DNA of 12,642 nt from an uncultured Bacilli bacterium (lineage in GTDB: Bacteria > Bacillota_I > Bacilli_A > RF39 > UBA660): contig CARJCM010000041.1 of the NCBI GenBank assembly GCA_948999435.1, positions 1 through 12,642 of the forward strand. Reading direction: 5' to 3'. The notes beneath the pieces were generated by a model. That model made no database searches and was not told the origin of the DNA. It saw only the letters and a list, made by a program, of their open reading frames with translations. The position numbers and the translations under genes are program-made. Positions 1 through 6,071 of this stretch are shown piece by piece. Numbering within the stretch: the stretch's first letter is position 1; each line of letters starts with the position of its first letter.

Positions 1-22
1 CTATATTTTTTCTAAAAAGAAA

Positions 23-51
23 AGACTATTGAACTTATTTGTCAACAGTCT
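23..51 (-). terminator. Candidate intrinsic terminator, minus strand
   Basis: An imperfect inverted repeat pairs AGACT-TTGA with TCAA-AGTCT across one A/C mismatch and a 9-base loop. Read on the minus strand it is followed directly by TTTTCTTTTT (about 12-22), the layout of an intrinsic terminator. On the plus strand it lacks a T-tract. No minus-strand gene is visible just upstream of it, so it would end either a non-coding transcript from 50-250 or some read-through. Confidence 0.5.
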
Positions 52-52
52 G

Positions 53-86
53 AAAGAAGCAAAATTAATTTTATATTTGCTTCTTT
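53..86. repeat. 11-bp perfect inverted repeat (hairpin)
   Basis: Arms AAAGAAGCAAA (53-63) and TTTGCTTCTTT (76-86) pair perfectly around a 12-base AT-rich loop. Only short T-tracts follow on either strand. It could be a bidirectional terminator for a gene left of the window or one element of the hairpin array at 23-196. Confidence 0.6.
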
Positions 87-98
87 TCTGTATGTTAT

Positions 99-118
99 TA
101 TCTACAACAAAGTAGATA
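99..118. repeat. 7-bp perfect inverted repeat (hairpin)
   Basis: TATCTAC (99-105) pairs with GTAGATA (112-118) around the 6-base loop AACAAA. It is the third of four consecutive hairpins upstream of the first regulator gene and lies only 4 bases from the fourth. Confidence 0.55.
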
Positions 119-122
119 GTGT

Positions 123-196
123 TTAGGAGAAAAATATAAACGAGAACTTTCAAAGAGTATTTTTGAGATTAATTTATATATAAGTTTTTCTCCTAA
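123..196. repeat. Nested long inverted repeat, 12-bp outer arms
   Basis: The outer arms TTAGGAGAAAAA (123-134) and TTTTTCTCCTAA (185-196) are perfectly complementary. Inside them ATATAAA (134-140) can pair with TTTATAT (173-179), and TCAAA (150-154) with TTTGA (162-166). These shells share an axis and would form one extended stem of about 74 nt. There is no open reading frame inside. The outer arms could be transposon-like ends, a structured RNA, or a DNA origin element. The sequence alone does not decide. Confidence 0.6.
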
Positions 197-229
197 TTAA
201 TATATTAACACGTTTATTCAACTATTGCA

Positions 230-254
230 TTACATTTTAATTATATAAATGTAA
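230..254. promoter_or_regulatory. Inverted repeat, candidate operator of first regulator
   Basis: TTACATTT (230-237) and AAATGTAA (247-254) form perfect 8-bp arms with a 9-base spacer, 31 bases before the chosen start of the first HTH gene. A further TGTAAAA half-site-like copy follows at 260-266. Position and symmetry fit a binding site for a dimeric XRE regulator, probably autoregulatory. It also overlaps the candidate minus-strand promoter, so one protein could control both directions. Confidence 0.4.
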
Positions 255-270
255 AAAATTGTAAAATCAA
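242..270 (-). promoter_or_regulatory. Candidate minus-strand promoter
   Basis: On the minus strand TTGATT (265-270) is followed after 17 bp by TATATA (242-247), close to a sigma-A consensus. A TATAAT offset by two bases (240-245) gives a 19-bp spacer. In such AT-rich DNA chance matches are common, so the call is tentative. Confidence 0.35.
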
Positions 271-284
271 TAATGGAGTGTTTT

Positions 285-755
285 ATGGAAGCAGAAGTTA
301 AAAGTATTTCTGCTAGATTAAAGGATATTCGTATTTATTATGGTTATAAGCAAACTGACATTGCTAGAACACTTGATATTTGTAGAAATGCTTATTGTGA
401 ATATGAACATTATAAAAGAATTATTCCGTTAAAAAGACTTATTCCATTATCTAATTTCTATGGTATTAACATTGACTATTTATTGGGATTAACAGATACA
501 AAAATTGATGTTAAACCTATAGAAATTAATAGAAGCATAATCAGTGATAGATTATTAGAAATTAGGCATGTTAATAATCTGTCTGTTGCTGAATTAGCTA
601 GTAGTTTGAATGTTTCTGAAGCATTAATATATTACTATGAATCTTGCGAAAAATTGATTTCTACTTCAGTTTGTTATGATTTAGCAAAAAAGTATAATGT
701 TTCTATTGACTATTTACTTGGAAGATCTAGCAGCAAATATGAGTTAAGAAAGTAG
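285..755 (+). CDS. Tandem double XRE-type HTH transcriptional regulator
   Basis: Predicted 156-aa cytoplasmic DNA-binding protein made of two consecutive XRE/Cro-C1-type helix-turn-helix domains, about residues 8-70 and 86-147. Each has the RLxxIR first helix, an xxxxxIA or xxxELA recognition region, and a closing IDYLLG motif (63-68 and 141-146). The first repeat has the typical Y-E position (NAYCEYEHY). The ATG at 285 is preferred over the one at 273 because GGAGTG (275-280) lies just before it. The gene ends in an intrinsic terminator and is monocistronic. It is a paralogue of the gene at 1229, with the same DYLLGLTxxKI linker and LGRSxxKY tail. A role controlling the adjacent conjugation operon is inferred from position. 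The HTH assignment itself is strong. Confidence 0.88.
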   Translation: MEAEVKSISARLKDIRIYYGYKQTDIARTLDICRNAYCEYEHYKRIIPLKRLIPLSNFYGINIDYLLGLTDTKIDVKPIEINRSIISDRLLEIRHVNNLSVAELASSLNVSEALIYYYESCEKLISTSVCYDLAKKYNVSIDYLLGRSSSKYELRK

Positions 756-774
756 CAATACTTTCTTATTTTTT
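745..774 (+). terminator. Intrinsic terminator of the first regulator gene
   Basis: A perfect 10-bp stem, TAAGAAAGTA (745-754) with TACTTTCTTA (759-768), closed by a GCAA tetraloop and followed by TTTTTT (769-774). The stop codon of the regulator (753-755) and the stop of the convergent minus-strand gene (766-768) both lie inside it, so both genes share this structure. The T-tract is on the plus side only. Confidence 0.85.
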
Positions 775-1116
775 ACAATTTATTATATACTGAAAAGTTT
801 TTTCTCCTTTGTAGTCAATACCAGCCGTTGGATTGGCTTTTTTTTCTATATAATTATAAACATCTAAATATTTTTTTCTTATTTCTTCAGGAAGTTTCAA
901 TTTTATTATTCTCTGCTCTAGGTTGTCTAGTGCTTCATAACATAAAAAATCATCTTGATTAATGCTCTTTATTATATAATATTCATTACTTTCTGCATAT
1001 GTTGTATCTACATGCAATCTTTCTCCTTCTAATTCAATTCTTAAAGTTCCTAGATTAGTTTTGGAATTTACAACTATTAATTCATCGCCTTCTTCAACTA
1101 AAATATATTTTTTCAT
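766..1116 (-). CDS. Hypothetical protein, 116 aa, between the two regulators
   Basis: Not recognised. The predicted product is a 116-aa soluble, mixed-charge protein with no signal peptide or membrane segment. The N-terminal half (about 1-55) looks beta-rich with alternating hydrophobics (KYILVEEGDELIVVN, then TLRIELEGERL). The C-terminal half looks helical (LEQRIIKLKLPEEIRKKYLDVYNYIEKK). Its start is well supported: a near-perfect AGAAAGGAGG site (1128-1137) lies 11 bases before the ATG, and an extended -10 promoter sits just upstream. It is divergent from the second regulator and converges on the first, ending 10 bases from it, so it is probably part of the same control module. It could be an accessory or antagonist of the regulators, but nothing in the sequence shows this. 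Confidence 0.75.
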   Translation of the reverse strand: MKKYILVEEGDELIVVNSKTNLGTLRIELEGERLHVDTTYAESNEYYIIKSINQDDFLCYEALDNLEQRIIKLKLPEEIRKKYLDVYNYIEKKANPTAGIDYKGEKTFQYIINCKK

Positions 1117-1127
1117 TATATTTCTAT

Positions 1128-1152
1128 CCTCCTTTCTGTAAATATTATACCA
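1128..1152 (-). promoter_or_regulatory. Extended -10 promoter and strong RBS for the 116-aa gene
   Basis: On the minus strand TGGTATAAT (1144-1152) is a consensus extended -10 element. No good -35 is present at 17 bp (ATGATA). AGAAAGGAGG (1128-1137) follows immediately, so the transcript would begin at or just before the ribosome binding site, with almost no leader. Confidence 0.6.
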
Positions 1153-1228
1153 CGAGTGCTCATATATATCATACTATAAAGCTTTTTATTGTGTAAAGTG
1201 AGAGAATATTTTGTATAGGTGGGTAATT
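1141..1228. promoter_or_regulatory. Divergent promoter region between the 116-aa gene and second regulator
   Basis: This 88-base region must drive the minus-strand 116-aa gene and the plus-strand regulator. The minus-strand extended -10 is clear. For the plus strand only weak candidates are visible: TATAAA at 1175-1180, and TTGTGT - 17 bp - TGTATA at 1189-1217. The regulator's ribosome binding site AGGTGGG lies at 1217-1223. No long inverted repeat was found here, unlike upstream of the first regulator. Confidence 0.5.
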
Positions 1229-1681
1229 ATGCAATTAAGATTAAAAGAATTAAGAGAAAGCAAAAACTATTTGCAAAAAGACATAGCTGAAATAATTGGT
1301 GTGCATAAGTCAACTTATAATCAATGGGAAAATAATAACAATATTCCTATAAGAAGACTTGTTGAACTAGCTGATTTTTATGAGATTAACACTGATTATT
1401 TGGTTGGACTTACTAATATGAAGATTAATAGAAAAGGCAAAAGCAAATTAGATTTAAAAGAGATAGCTGTTCATTTACGTGAAATTAGAGTTGAGTTAAA
1501 TTTTTCCTTAAGAGATATAGAAAAAGCAATTGGTATAAATAATTCCAGATGGGCAAATTATGAAGCTGGACTTTATATTGTATCTACATGGATATTAGTA
1601 TTTGCTTGCAAAAAATCTGGAATATCTATGGATTATGTTTTAGGAAGAAGTAAACTAAAATATTTAAAAGATTTATATTAA
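1229..1681 (+). CDS. Tandem double XRE-type HTH transcriptional regulator (paralogue)
   Basis: Predicted 150-aa DNA-binding protein with two XRE-type helix-turn-helix domains, about residues 2-62 and 76-140. The first is canonical: LRLKELRESKNYLQKDIAEIIGV, then TYNQWENNNNIP, with the usual W-E after the recognition helix. It closes with TDYLVGL (55-61). The second closes with MDYVLGRSKLKY. The ATG at 1229 is chosen because AGGTGGG stands five bases before it; a TTG at 1211 is in frame but has no such site. It shares its double-domain layout and both linker motifs with the gene at 285, so an ancestral domain duplication was followed by gene duplication. The first domain is the better conserved DNA-binding unit. 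It converges on the 3' end of the conjugation operon and probably regulates it or the 116-aa gene, an inference from position. Confidence 0.88.
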   Translation: MQLRLKELRESKNYLQKDIAEIIGVHKSTYNQWENNNNIPIRRLVELADFYEINTDYLVGLTNMKINRKGKSKLDLKEIAVHLREIRVELNFSLRDIEKAIGINNSRWANYEAGLYIVSTWILVFACKKSGISMDYVLGRSKLKYLKDLY

Positions 1682-1689
1682 TATGTAAT

Positions 1690-1713
1690 AGCAAGGTTAA
1701 GCCTTGCTTTTTT
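1690..1713 (+). terminator. Intrinsic terminator of the second regulator gene
   Basis: AGCAAGG (1690-1696) pairs with CCTTGCT (1702-1708) around a 5-base loop, and TTTTTT (1708-1713) follows. It ends plus-strand transcription 9 bases after the regulator stop. On the minus strand the same stem has only ATTAC after it, so it would be a weak end for the conjugation operon, whose last stop is at 1712-1714. Confidence 0.8.
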
Positions 1714-3097
1714 ATTGGTAAAGACTTCCATAACCATAAATAACATTGTTACTAAGAGAATATTGCTTTTGGCGACAAGTATCTCCATTAGAATTGCCTT
1801 CTATTGTATATACATATTCATCATCACTATATTCAACGATTCCTACATGATTAATTCTACCATCGTTCTCCCAATCAAAGAATATTATATCTCCAGGTTT
1901 AGGTTTATATTCTTTACCATGCCATGATCCAATAGCTTTAAACCAGTTTGCTCCTGTGCTAACAACAGCAAATTTAGGCATTATTGATTCATCTACTCCA
2001 GCTTGATTCATTACCCAGCTTACAAATATAGCGCACCACTCTACTCGTGAATCAAAACCATACCATCGCCAATATGGTTCGCCACCTACTTGTCCTACTT
2101 GAGATAATGCTATAGTTACAACATCATTAGAGTTTTCTATTGGTGTACCATAAATTACAGATAACCATAAATCATCATAATATCCACTTAGTAAATCTTC
2201 CATTTGCTTTCTTTGGTTTTCATTAAAATGATATATATTCATCATTTCTCCGGCTGGTTTACTATCAATATATACATATAATACATTTTTGTTTTCTATT
2301 AGTTCAGCATCATATTCTTCAGAAAGATTTTCTTCTAAAATTTCATAACGAATTGAGTTTGCAGTCCAAAATATCCCTTTTAATTCATTAATTTTATTCT
2401 CATCTAATGTTATAACTTCATTTTGATTATTATTGGATACTTTTACTGAATATATCGCTAAAACTTCTTTCCAATCAGCTTTATTAGATATAATCTTATA
2501 TTCATCATACTCATTATTACTTTTGATTTCATTTATTCTATTTGCCATTTCACTATTTAAAGATTTAATTACATCTTTCATTTTAGTATCAGAAATATCT
2601 TCACTAGTAAATAATATTCCTTGGTATGAACCTAATATGACAGCTGCTATCATAATTGCAACGATTATTAGTATAGCATATATCCCAAAACTAAGCAATA
2701 ACGCTATTACTTTAAAAATAAGGTTTATAAATAATGGCACTATTTTTTTTACAACTTTATAAGTTATATAAAAAGTTTTTCTAGTTTCTTTAGCTGCTTG
2801 CCGTGCTCTCTTAGCATTATTTTTAGCTGCTTTTCGCATCATTCTTAATTTTTGTTTTTCTTTTAATTTTTTAGTTATTGGTAGAGTTGTTTTTTTAATT
2901 AATTTAAAATTAGTGTTGAAAGTTGATTTTATTAACTTTTTTGTCGGATTAATTGAATCTTCTTCACTATAATTTTGTGAATCAAACTTATCTGTTTTTC
3001 TATTTAATGATTCTACAGATGATTTAGCTTTATTATATAAAATAGAAGATTTATTTGTTATCTTAATACTTTTATTTTTTACTTTTATATCTTTCAT
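1712..3097 (-). CDS. Membrane-anchored CHAP-domain peptidoglycan hydrolase of the conjugation system
   Basis: A 461-aa protein expected to cleave peptidoglycan so the conjugation channel can cross the wall. Residues 1-118 are strongly basic and probably cytoplasmic. A long hydrophobic stretch at about 119-157 gives one or two membrane segments. A middle region (165-315) carries the ADWKEVLAIYSVK pattern familiar from Tn1549-type hydrolases. The CHAP domain covers about 322-461: catalytic Cys355 in VEWCAIFVS, His417 in NHVGIVE, and Glu433-Gly-Asn435 in the third motif. All three key positions are present, so it should be active. It is the last gene of the operon. Its ATG follows the virB4 stop with no gap (TAGATG), and its GAGG site lies in the virB4 codons, so translation is probably coupled. 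Other family members pair a lytic transglycosylase with the CHAP domain; no such motif is visible here. Confidence 0.88.
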   Translation of the reverse strand: MKDIKVKNKSIKITNKSSILYNKAKSSVESLNRKTDKFDSQNYSEEDSINPTKKLIKSTFNTNFKLIKKTTLPITKKLKEKQKLRMMRKAAKNNAKRARQAAKETRKTFYITYKVVKKIVPLFINLIFKVIALLLSFGIYAILIIVAIMIAAVILGSYQGILFTSEDISDTKMKDVIKSLNSEMANRINEIKSNNEYDEYKIISNKADWKEVLAIYSVKVSNNNQNEVITLDENKINELKGIFWTANSIRYEILEENLSEEYDAELIENKNVLYVYIDSKPAGEMMNIYHFNENQRKQMEDLLSGYYDDLWLSVIYGTPIENSNDVVTIALSQVGQVGGEPYWRWYGFDSRVEWCAIFVSWVMNQAGVDESIMPKFAVVSTGANWFKAIGSWHGKEYKPKPGDIIFFDWENDGRINHVGIVEYSDDEYVYTIEGNSNGDTCRQKQYSLSNNVIYGYGSLYQ

Positions 3098-5428
3098 CTA
3101 TGCCTCATTAGGCTTAGTAGACATGAGTTTATATAATTGAGTATTTTTAGGAAAATCATTCTCAAAAGGAACTAAAGCATCACCTATTTTTATTAAACCC
3201 CTTCCTGCATTTACATTTGTTATATATCCTAATTGTAAATCTGATATATTAAGCAAGTTTGCCAATTCTACTCTATCTGTACTTGCTTGATTTAACATTA
3301 TTATAAATTCACTATTTGATAGCATAGCTCTAGCTGTAGAATTTTGTAAAACATCCTCAACATTTTGAGTGATTCCTGTGGCTGCTTCTCCATACTTTCG
3401 GATTCGTTTCCATAGTTCAAAAAAGAAGTTAGCAGAATACTCATTTTTAAACATTAAATATATTTCATCTACAAATAAAAAAGTTGATCTCCCAAGTTTT
3501 CTATTTTTACTAATTCTATTTAATATACTATCAAGTACTACTAACATTCCTAATGGTCTTAATTGTTTACTAAGATCTTTGATATCATAGCAAATAAATC
3601 TGTTATTAGTATCAACATTTGTTTCTTTAGCAAAAGTATTTAAGCTACCAGTTGTAAATAGTTCCAATGCTAAAGATATCTCTTTAGCTTCAGGTTCTGG
3701 TTGCTTATCTAGTTCATTTTTAAAATCTAATAGTGTTGGTGCTAGTCCTTTGTAATTACCTTGTTGATAGTGTCTATATGTTAAAGATACACACCTATCT
3801 ATTATAGATTTTTGAATCGCTCCTAAATTTCTTTCACCCATTAATTGTTCACATAGTGATAATATAAATTCTGATTTTAATATTATTGGATTCTCACCAT
3901 CACCATAATTCTCATCTAAATCTAACGCATTTATATGATTATTGCTTGTGGCCGATATATTAATAACTTCTCCACCTAATGTTTTGACTAGTTCTGAGTA
4001 CTCACGTTCTGGATCAAGAACAATAACATCTGCATTTTTATTTTTTAATATTGTTGCAGCTATTTCACTTTTAGCAATAAATGATTTACCAGAACCTGAA
4101 ACACCTAATATAAAACTATTACCATTTAATAACTTTGTTCTATCAGCAATAATCATATTTTTACTAATAACATTTCTACCATAAAATATTCCTCCTTCAT
4201 GATTTATCTCTTGAGAACGAAAAGGCATTAAAACTGATAGAGATTCTGTAGTTAGAGTTCTTAGACTATCTATACATCTAACTCCATAAGGAAGTGATGT
4301 ATTTAATCCATCTATTTGTTGGTACTTTAGTATTGCTAATTGACATAAGTGTTTCCTAGCTGAAGAAATTAAACTATCTGTGTCATTGTCTAGTTGCTCT
4401 TTAGTATCAGCAATATGAGTCATAGTTAATGTAGTTAAAAACATCTTTTGATCTCTTAAAGTTAAATCATCAAGAAATTCTTTACTTTCATTACGTTGTT
4501 GTTCAAGATCATAAGGAATTACTGCACTAAAATTATTATTAGCATTTTGTCTTCTTTGCCAGTTGGTTATATTTGTTTCCACTCCCAATCTTCTATTTTC
4601 AACTTCTTGAATAGCTTGTTCTGTTGGAACTGGAATTATATCTACACTTAACATTATATTACGATTTAATTCGGTTAGCTCTGCTAAAAATGAATCTTTT
4701 AAATATGTTGCATAATTCTTTAAATATAAGGTTCTTCCGAACTTATCTCCTAATTTAAAGTAATCTTTATCATGTTCTAATATATCAGGGCAAATGTAGT
4801 CTTTAAAGCTTTGACCTCTTTTCATATCTTCTTTTAAATTAAAGTTAAATATATTTTTATCATTCTCTCTATAAAAATTATGAATTATCTCTAATCTTTC
4901 ATTAGTAGATAGTTCTTTACATTTAGAACCCATTTTATTAAAGTAATTAAATAAATCAGCACTTACTCTATTAAAATAATTTCTTGCTTCTTCTATGTTC
5001 TTTTTATTTATAGAAATTGTAATATATTTTTCTTGAATAAAACCATTACTTTGATTAATTTGATTTAGTATGTTATTATTATACTCTTTTCTATATTGAT
5101 CCAGATAGTTATCTTCTAATGAAATTAATATATTATTTTTAAAATCATTTTTATTTAATCTTCTATTAGACATTGTTATTTTTGTTGTAGCTCCTGAATC
5201 TAAAGAATTTAAAAGCTCAGAATAATTAAGAAACATTTCTTTTTTATCATCTAAACACGCAACTGAATAATTTATATCAGTAAAAGCAAAACATTTTGAA
5301 TATTTATTATTATCATGTAAAAATATTCCATCTTCATATATTCTACTAATTGGAATTATATCTTGAATATTTTTTGGTATTTTAAATGATTCTTTATCTT
5401 TTAATTTTAATTCTCTTAGTTTTTTCAT
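3098..5428 (-). CDS. virB4: VirB4-family conjugation ATPase
   Basis: A 776-aa ATPase that powers assembly of and transport through the type IV secretion channel, acting at the cytoplasmic face of the membrane. The N-terminal 430 residues form the VirB4/TrbE-like region with the typical NRRLGVETNITNWQRRQNANNNFSA stretch split around 278-302. The ATPase half shows Walker A GVSGSGKS (442-449), VIVLDPEREY (468-477), Walker B TFLFVDEIY (649-657) and the arginine-finger region with ATGITQNVEDVL (683-694). Length is normal for the family and no motif is missing. The ATG at 5428 lies inside prgI (35-base overlap) after a GAGGGAG site, and the gene ends in the start of the hydrolase gene. PrgI and VirB4 are neighbours in most Gram-positive systems. 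Identification is firm. Confidence 0.95.
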   Translation of the reverse strand: MKKLRELKLKDKESFKIPKNIQDIIPISRIYEDGIFLHDNNKYSKCFAFTDINYSVACLDDKKEMFLNYSELLNSLDSGATTKITMSNRRLNKNDFKNNILISLEDNYLDQYRKEYNNNILNQINQSNGFIQEKYITISINKKNIEEARNYFNRVSADLFNYFNKMGSKCKELSTNERLEIIHNFYRENDKNIFNFNLKEDMKRGQSFKDYICPDILEHDKDYFKLGDKFGRTLYLKNYATYLKDSFLAELTELNRNIMLSVDIIPVPTEQAIQEVENRRLGVETNITNWQRRQNANNNFSAVIPYDLEQQRNESKEFLDDLTLRDQKMFLTTLTMTHIADTKEQLDNDTDSLISSARKHLCQLAILKYQQIDGLNTSLPYGVRCIDSLRTLTTESLSVLMPFRSQEINHEGGIFYGRNVISKNMIIADRTKLLNGNSFILGVSGSGKSFIAKSEIAATILKNKNADVIVLDPEREYSELVKTLGGEVINISATSNNHINALDLDENYGDGENPIILKSEFILSLCEQLMGERNLGAIQKSIIDRCVSLTYRHYQQGNYKGLAPTLLDFKNELDKQPEPEAKEISLALELFTTGSLNTFAKETNVDTNNRFICYDIKDLSKQLRPLGMLVVLDSILNRISKNRKLGRSTFLFVDEIYLMFKNEYSANFFFELWKRIRKYGEAATGITQNVEDVLQNSTARAMLSNSEFIIMLNQASTDRVELANLLNISDLQLGYITNVNAGRGLIKIGDALVPFENDFPKNTQLYKLMSTKPNEA
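3102..3113 (-). promoter_or_regulatory. Small hairpin covering the hydrolase ribosome binding site
   Basis: In the mRNA sense GCCT-AATG-AGGC forms a 4-bp, mostly G-C stem with a tetraloop. The GAGG site of the hydrolase gene (3103-3106) lies within it. Ribosomes finishing virB4 would open the stem, which fits coupled, limited translation of a lytic enzyme. The stem is short and the effect is inferred. Confidence 0.35.
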
Positions 5429-5762
5429 TACTTATATCTCCCTCTTTCATAAGTTCATAGTAAAAATTTATAGGTTTGTATTCCAAGTGTTTTGGAATAA
5501 GAATTTGTGATTTAATCCAACACCATATAAACTTTTCGGCTGGCATATCATTATAAGTTATATATCCCATTATGATAAATGGTAGTGCAGAAAAAATACA
5601 AACCCAAGATGCTGCTTCTAAACCTATTTTATCTTTTAATAAAAAGTAAGCAAATACTGATGTTATACATGCTAGTATAGAAAAAAGGAGCTGTCTAAAA
5701 GACAGCCCAAAAAATATATGCTCTTTATAATTACGTATTTCTTGATTAACTTTAACTTCCAT
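5394..5762 (-). CDS. prgI: PrgI-family (VirB3-like) inner-membrane T4SS protein
   Basis: A 122-aa membrane protein of the PrgI family, the Gram-positive counterpart of VirB3, which works beside VirB4 at the base of the channel. It has a short N-terminal segment with the family pattern HIFFGLSFRQLLFS (15-28), two membrane helices at about 22-42 and 48-68, and a conserved cytoplasmic tail beginning NDMPAEKFIWCWIKSQ. Length is typical. The start lies one base after the stop of the preceding gene, with AGAAAGGG in that gene's last codons serving as ribosome binding site. Its end overlaps virB4 by 35 bases. Codons 19-26 form a GC-rich terminator-like hairpin that is odd for this AT-rich DNA, listed separately. 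Confidence 0.9.
   Translation of the reverse strand: MEVKVNQEIRNYKEHIFFGLSFRQLLFSILACITSVFAYFLLKDKIGLEAASWVCIFSALPFIIMGYITYNDMPAEKFIWCWIKSQILIPKHLEYKPINFYYELMKEGDISNEKTKRIKIKR
5681..5708 (-). terminator. Terminator-like hairpin inside prgI codons
   Basis: In the sense strand GGGCTGTCT (5708-5700) pairs with AGACAGCTC (5696-5688) around a 3-base loop, with one G-U pair. It is followed after one C by TTTTTT (5686-5681). This is the full layout of an intrinsic terminator, placed at codons 19-28 of prgI. It uses GGG, CTG, CAG and CTC codons that are unusual here. It could attenuate virB4 and hydrolase transcription when prgI is not being translated. Confidence 0.5.
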
Positions 5763-5763
5763 A

Positions 5764-6057
5764 TTATTTTACCCTTTCTTTAACATGTTTTTTATTAGTT
5801 TCATTAATCATTGTATAATTCATTATATCTCTAAATTGATTACTATTAAGATTAGCAATTTTTTTAGCTACATCTATAATATTTTCTCTATAGTTATCTG
5901 AAAGAAAATTACTAGTACTTTTTTTTAAAGAATCAAATAATTCTTTTGAATCTTTATTTATTATTTCTGTTTTTCCTAGTTCCATAATTAACATAAGTGC
6001 CATTGTTATTGAAGGCTTATCATAATCTTTGATTAATTTTAATGCTTTATTATCCAT
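5764..6057 (-). CDS. Hypothetical soluble protein, 97 aa, in the conjugation operon
   Basis: Not recognised. It is a small, largely helical, lysine- and asparagine-rich protein with no signal peptide or membrane segment, probably cytoplasmic. Visible elements are a hydrophobic helix ITMALMLIMEL (17-27) and a second helical stretch around IIDVAKKIANLN. A GAAAGG site stands upstream of the ATG, the gap to the previous gene is 14 bases, and only one base separates it from prgI. Co-transcription with the channel genes suggests a chaperone, adaptor or regulatory role, but there is no direct evidence. Codon use matches its neighbours. Confidence 0.75.
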   Translation of the reverse strand: MDNKALKLIKDYDKPSITMALMLIMELGKTEIINKDSKELFDSLKKSTSNFLSDNYRENIIDVAKKIANLNSNQFRDIMNYTMINETNKKHVKERVK

Positions 6058-6071
6058 AAATTGTTCCTTTC

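Larger units (their letters stand above)
12..235 (-). ncRNA. Possible structured minus-strand RNA
   Basis: A hypothesis, not a recognised RNA family. A promoter-like TTGATT - 17 bp - TATATA on the minus strand (242-270) would start a transcript near 235. That transcript would run through hairpins at 196-123, 118-99 and 86-53 and end at the terminator-like hairpin 51-23 with its T-tract. No coding frame of useful length is present on this strand. The transcript would diverge from the first regulator gene and share its promoter region. Confidence 0.3.

Noticed and set aside
822..850. Hairpin-like CCAGCC...GGCT followed by a long T run on the plus strand
   Set aside because: The stem is only four to five interrupted pairs, lies inside the 116-aa gene on its antisense strand, and a much better plus-strand terminator precedes it at 745-774.
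285..1116. First regulator plus 116-aa gene as a toxin-antitoxin pair
   Set aside because: They are convergent rather than co-transcribed, and the 116-aa protein shows no toxin motif I can recognise.
1715..3590. Plus-strand open frames opposite the hydrolase and virB4 genes (for example 1715-1927, 2433-2762, 3369-3590)
   Set aside because: They are antisense to strongly supported genes, lack ribosome sites, and have composition typical of reverse-frame shadows. The same holds for 3942-4184, 8100-8378, 10940-11257, 12034-12279 and 12376-12609.
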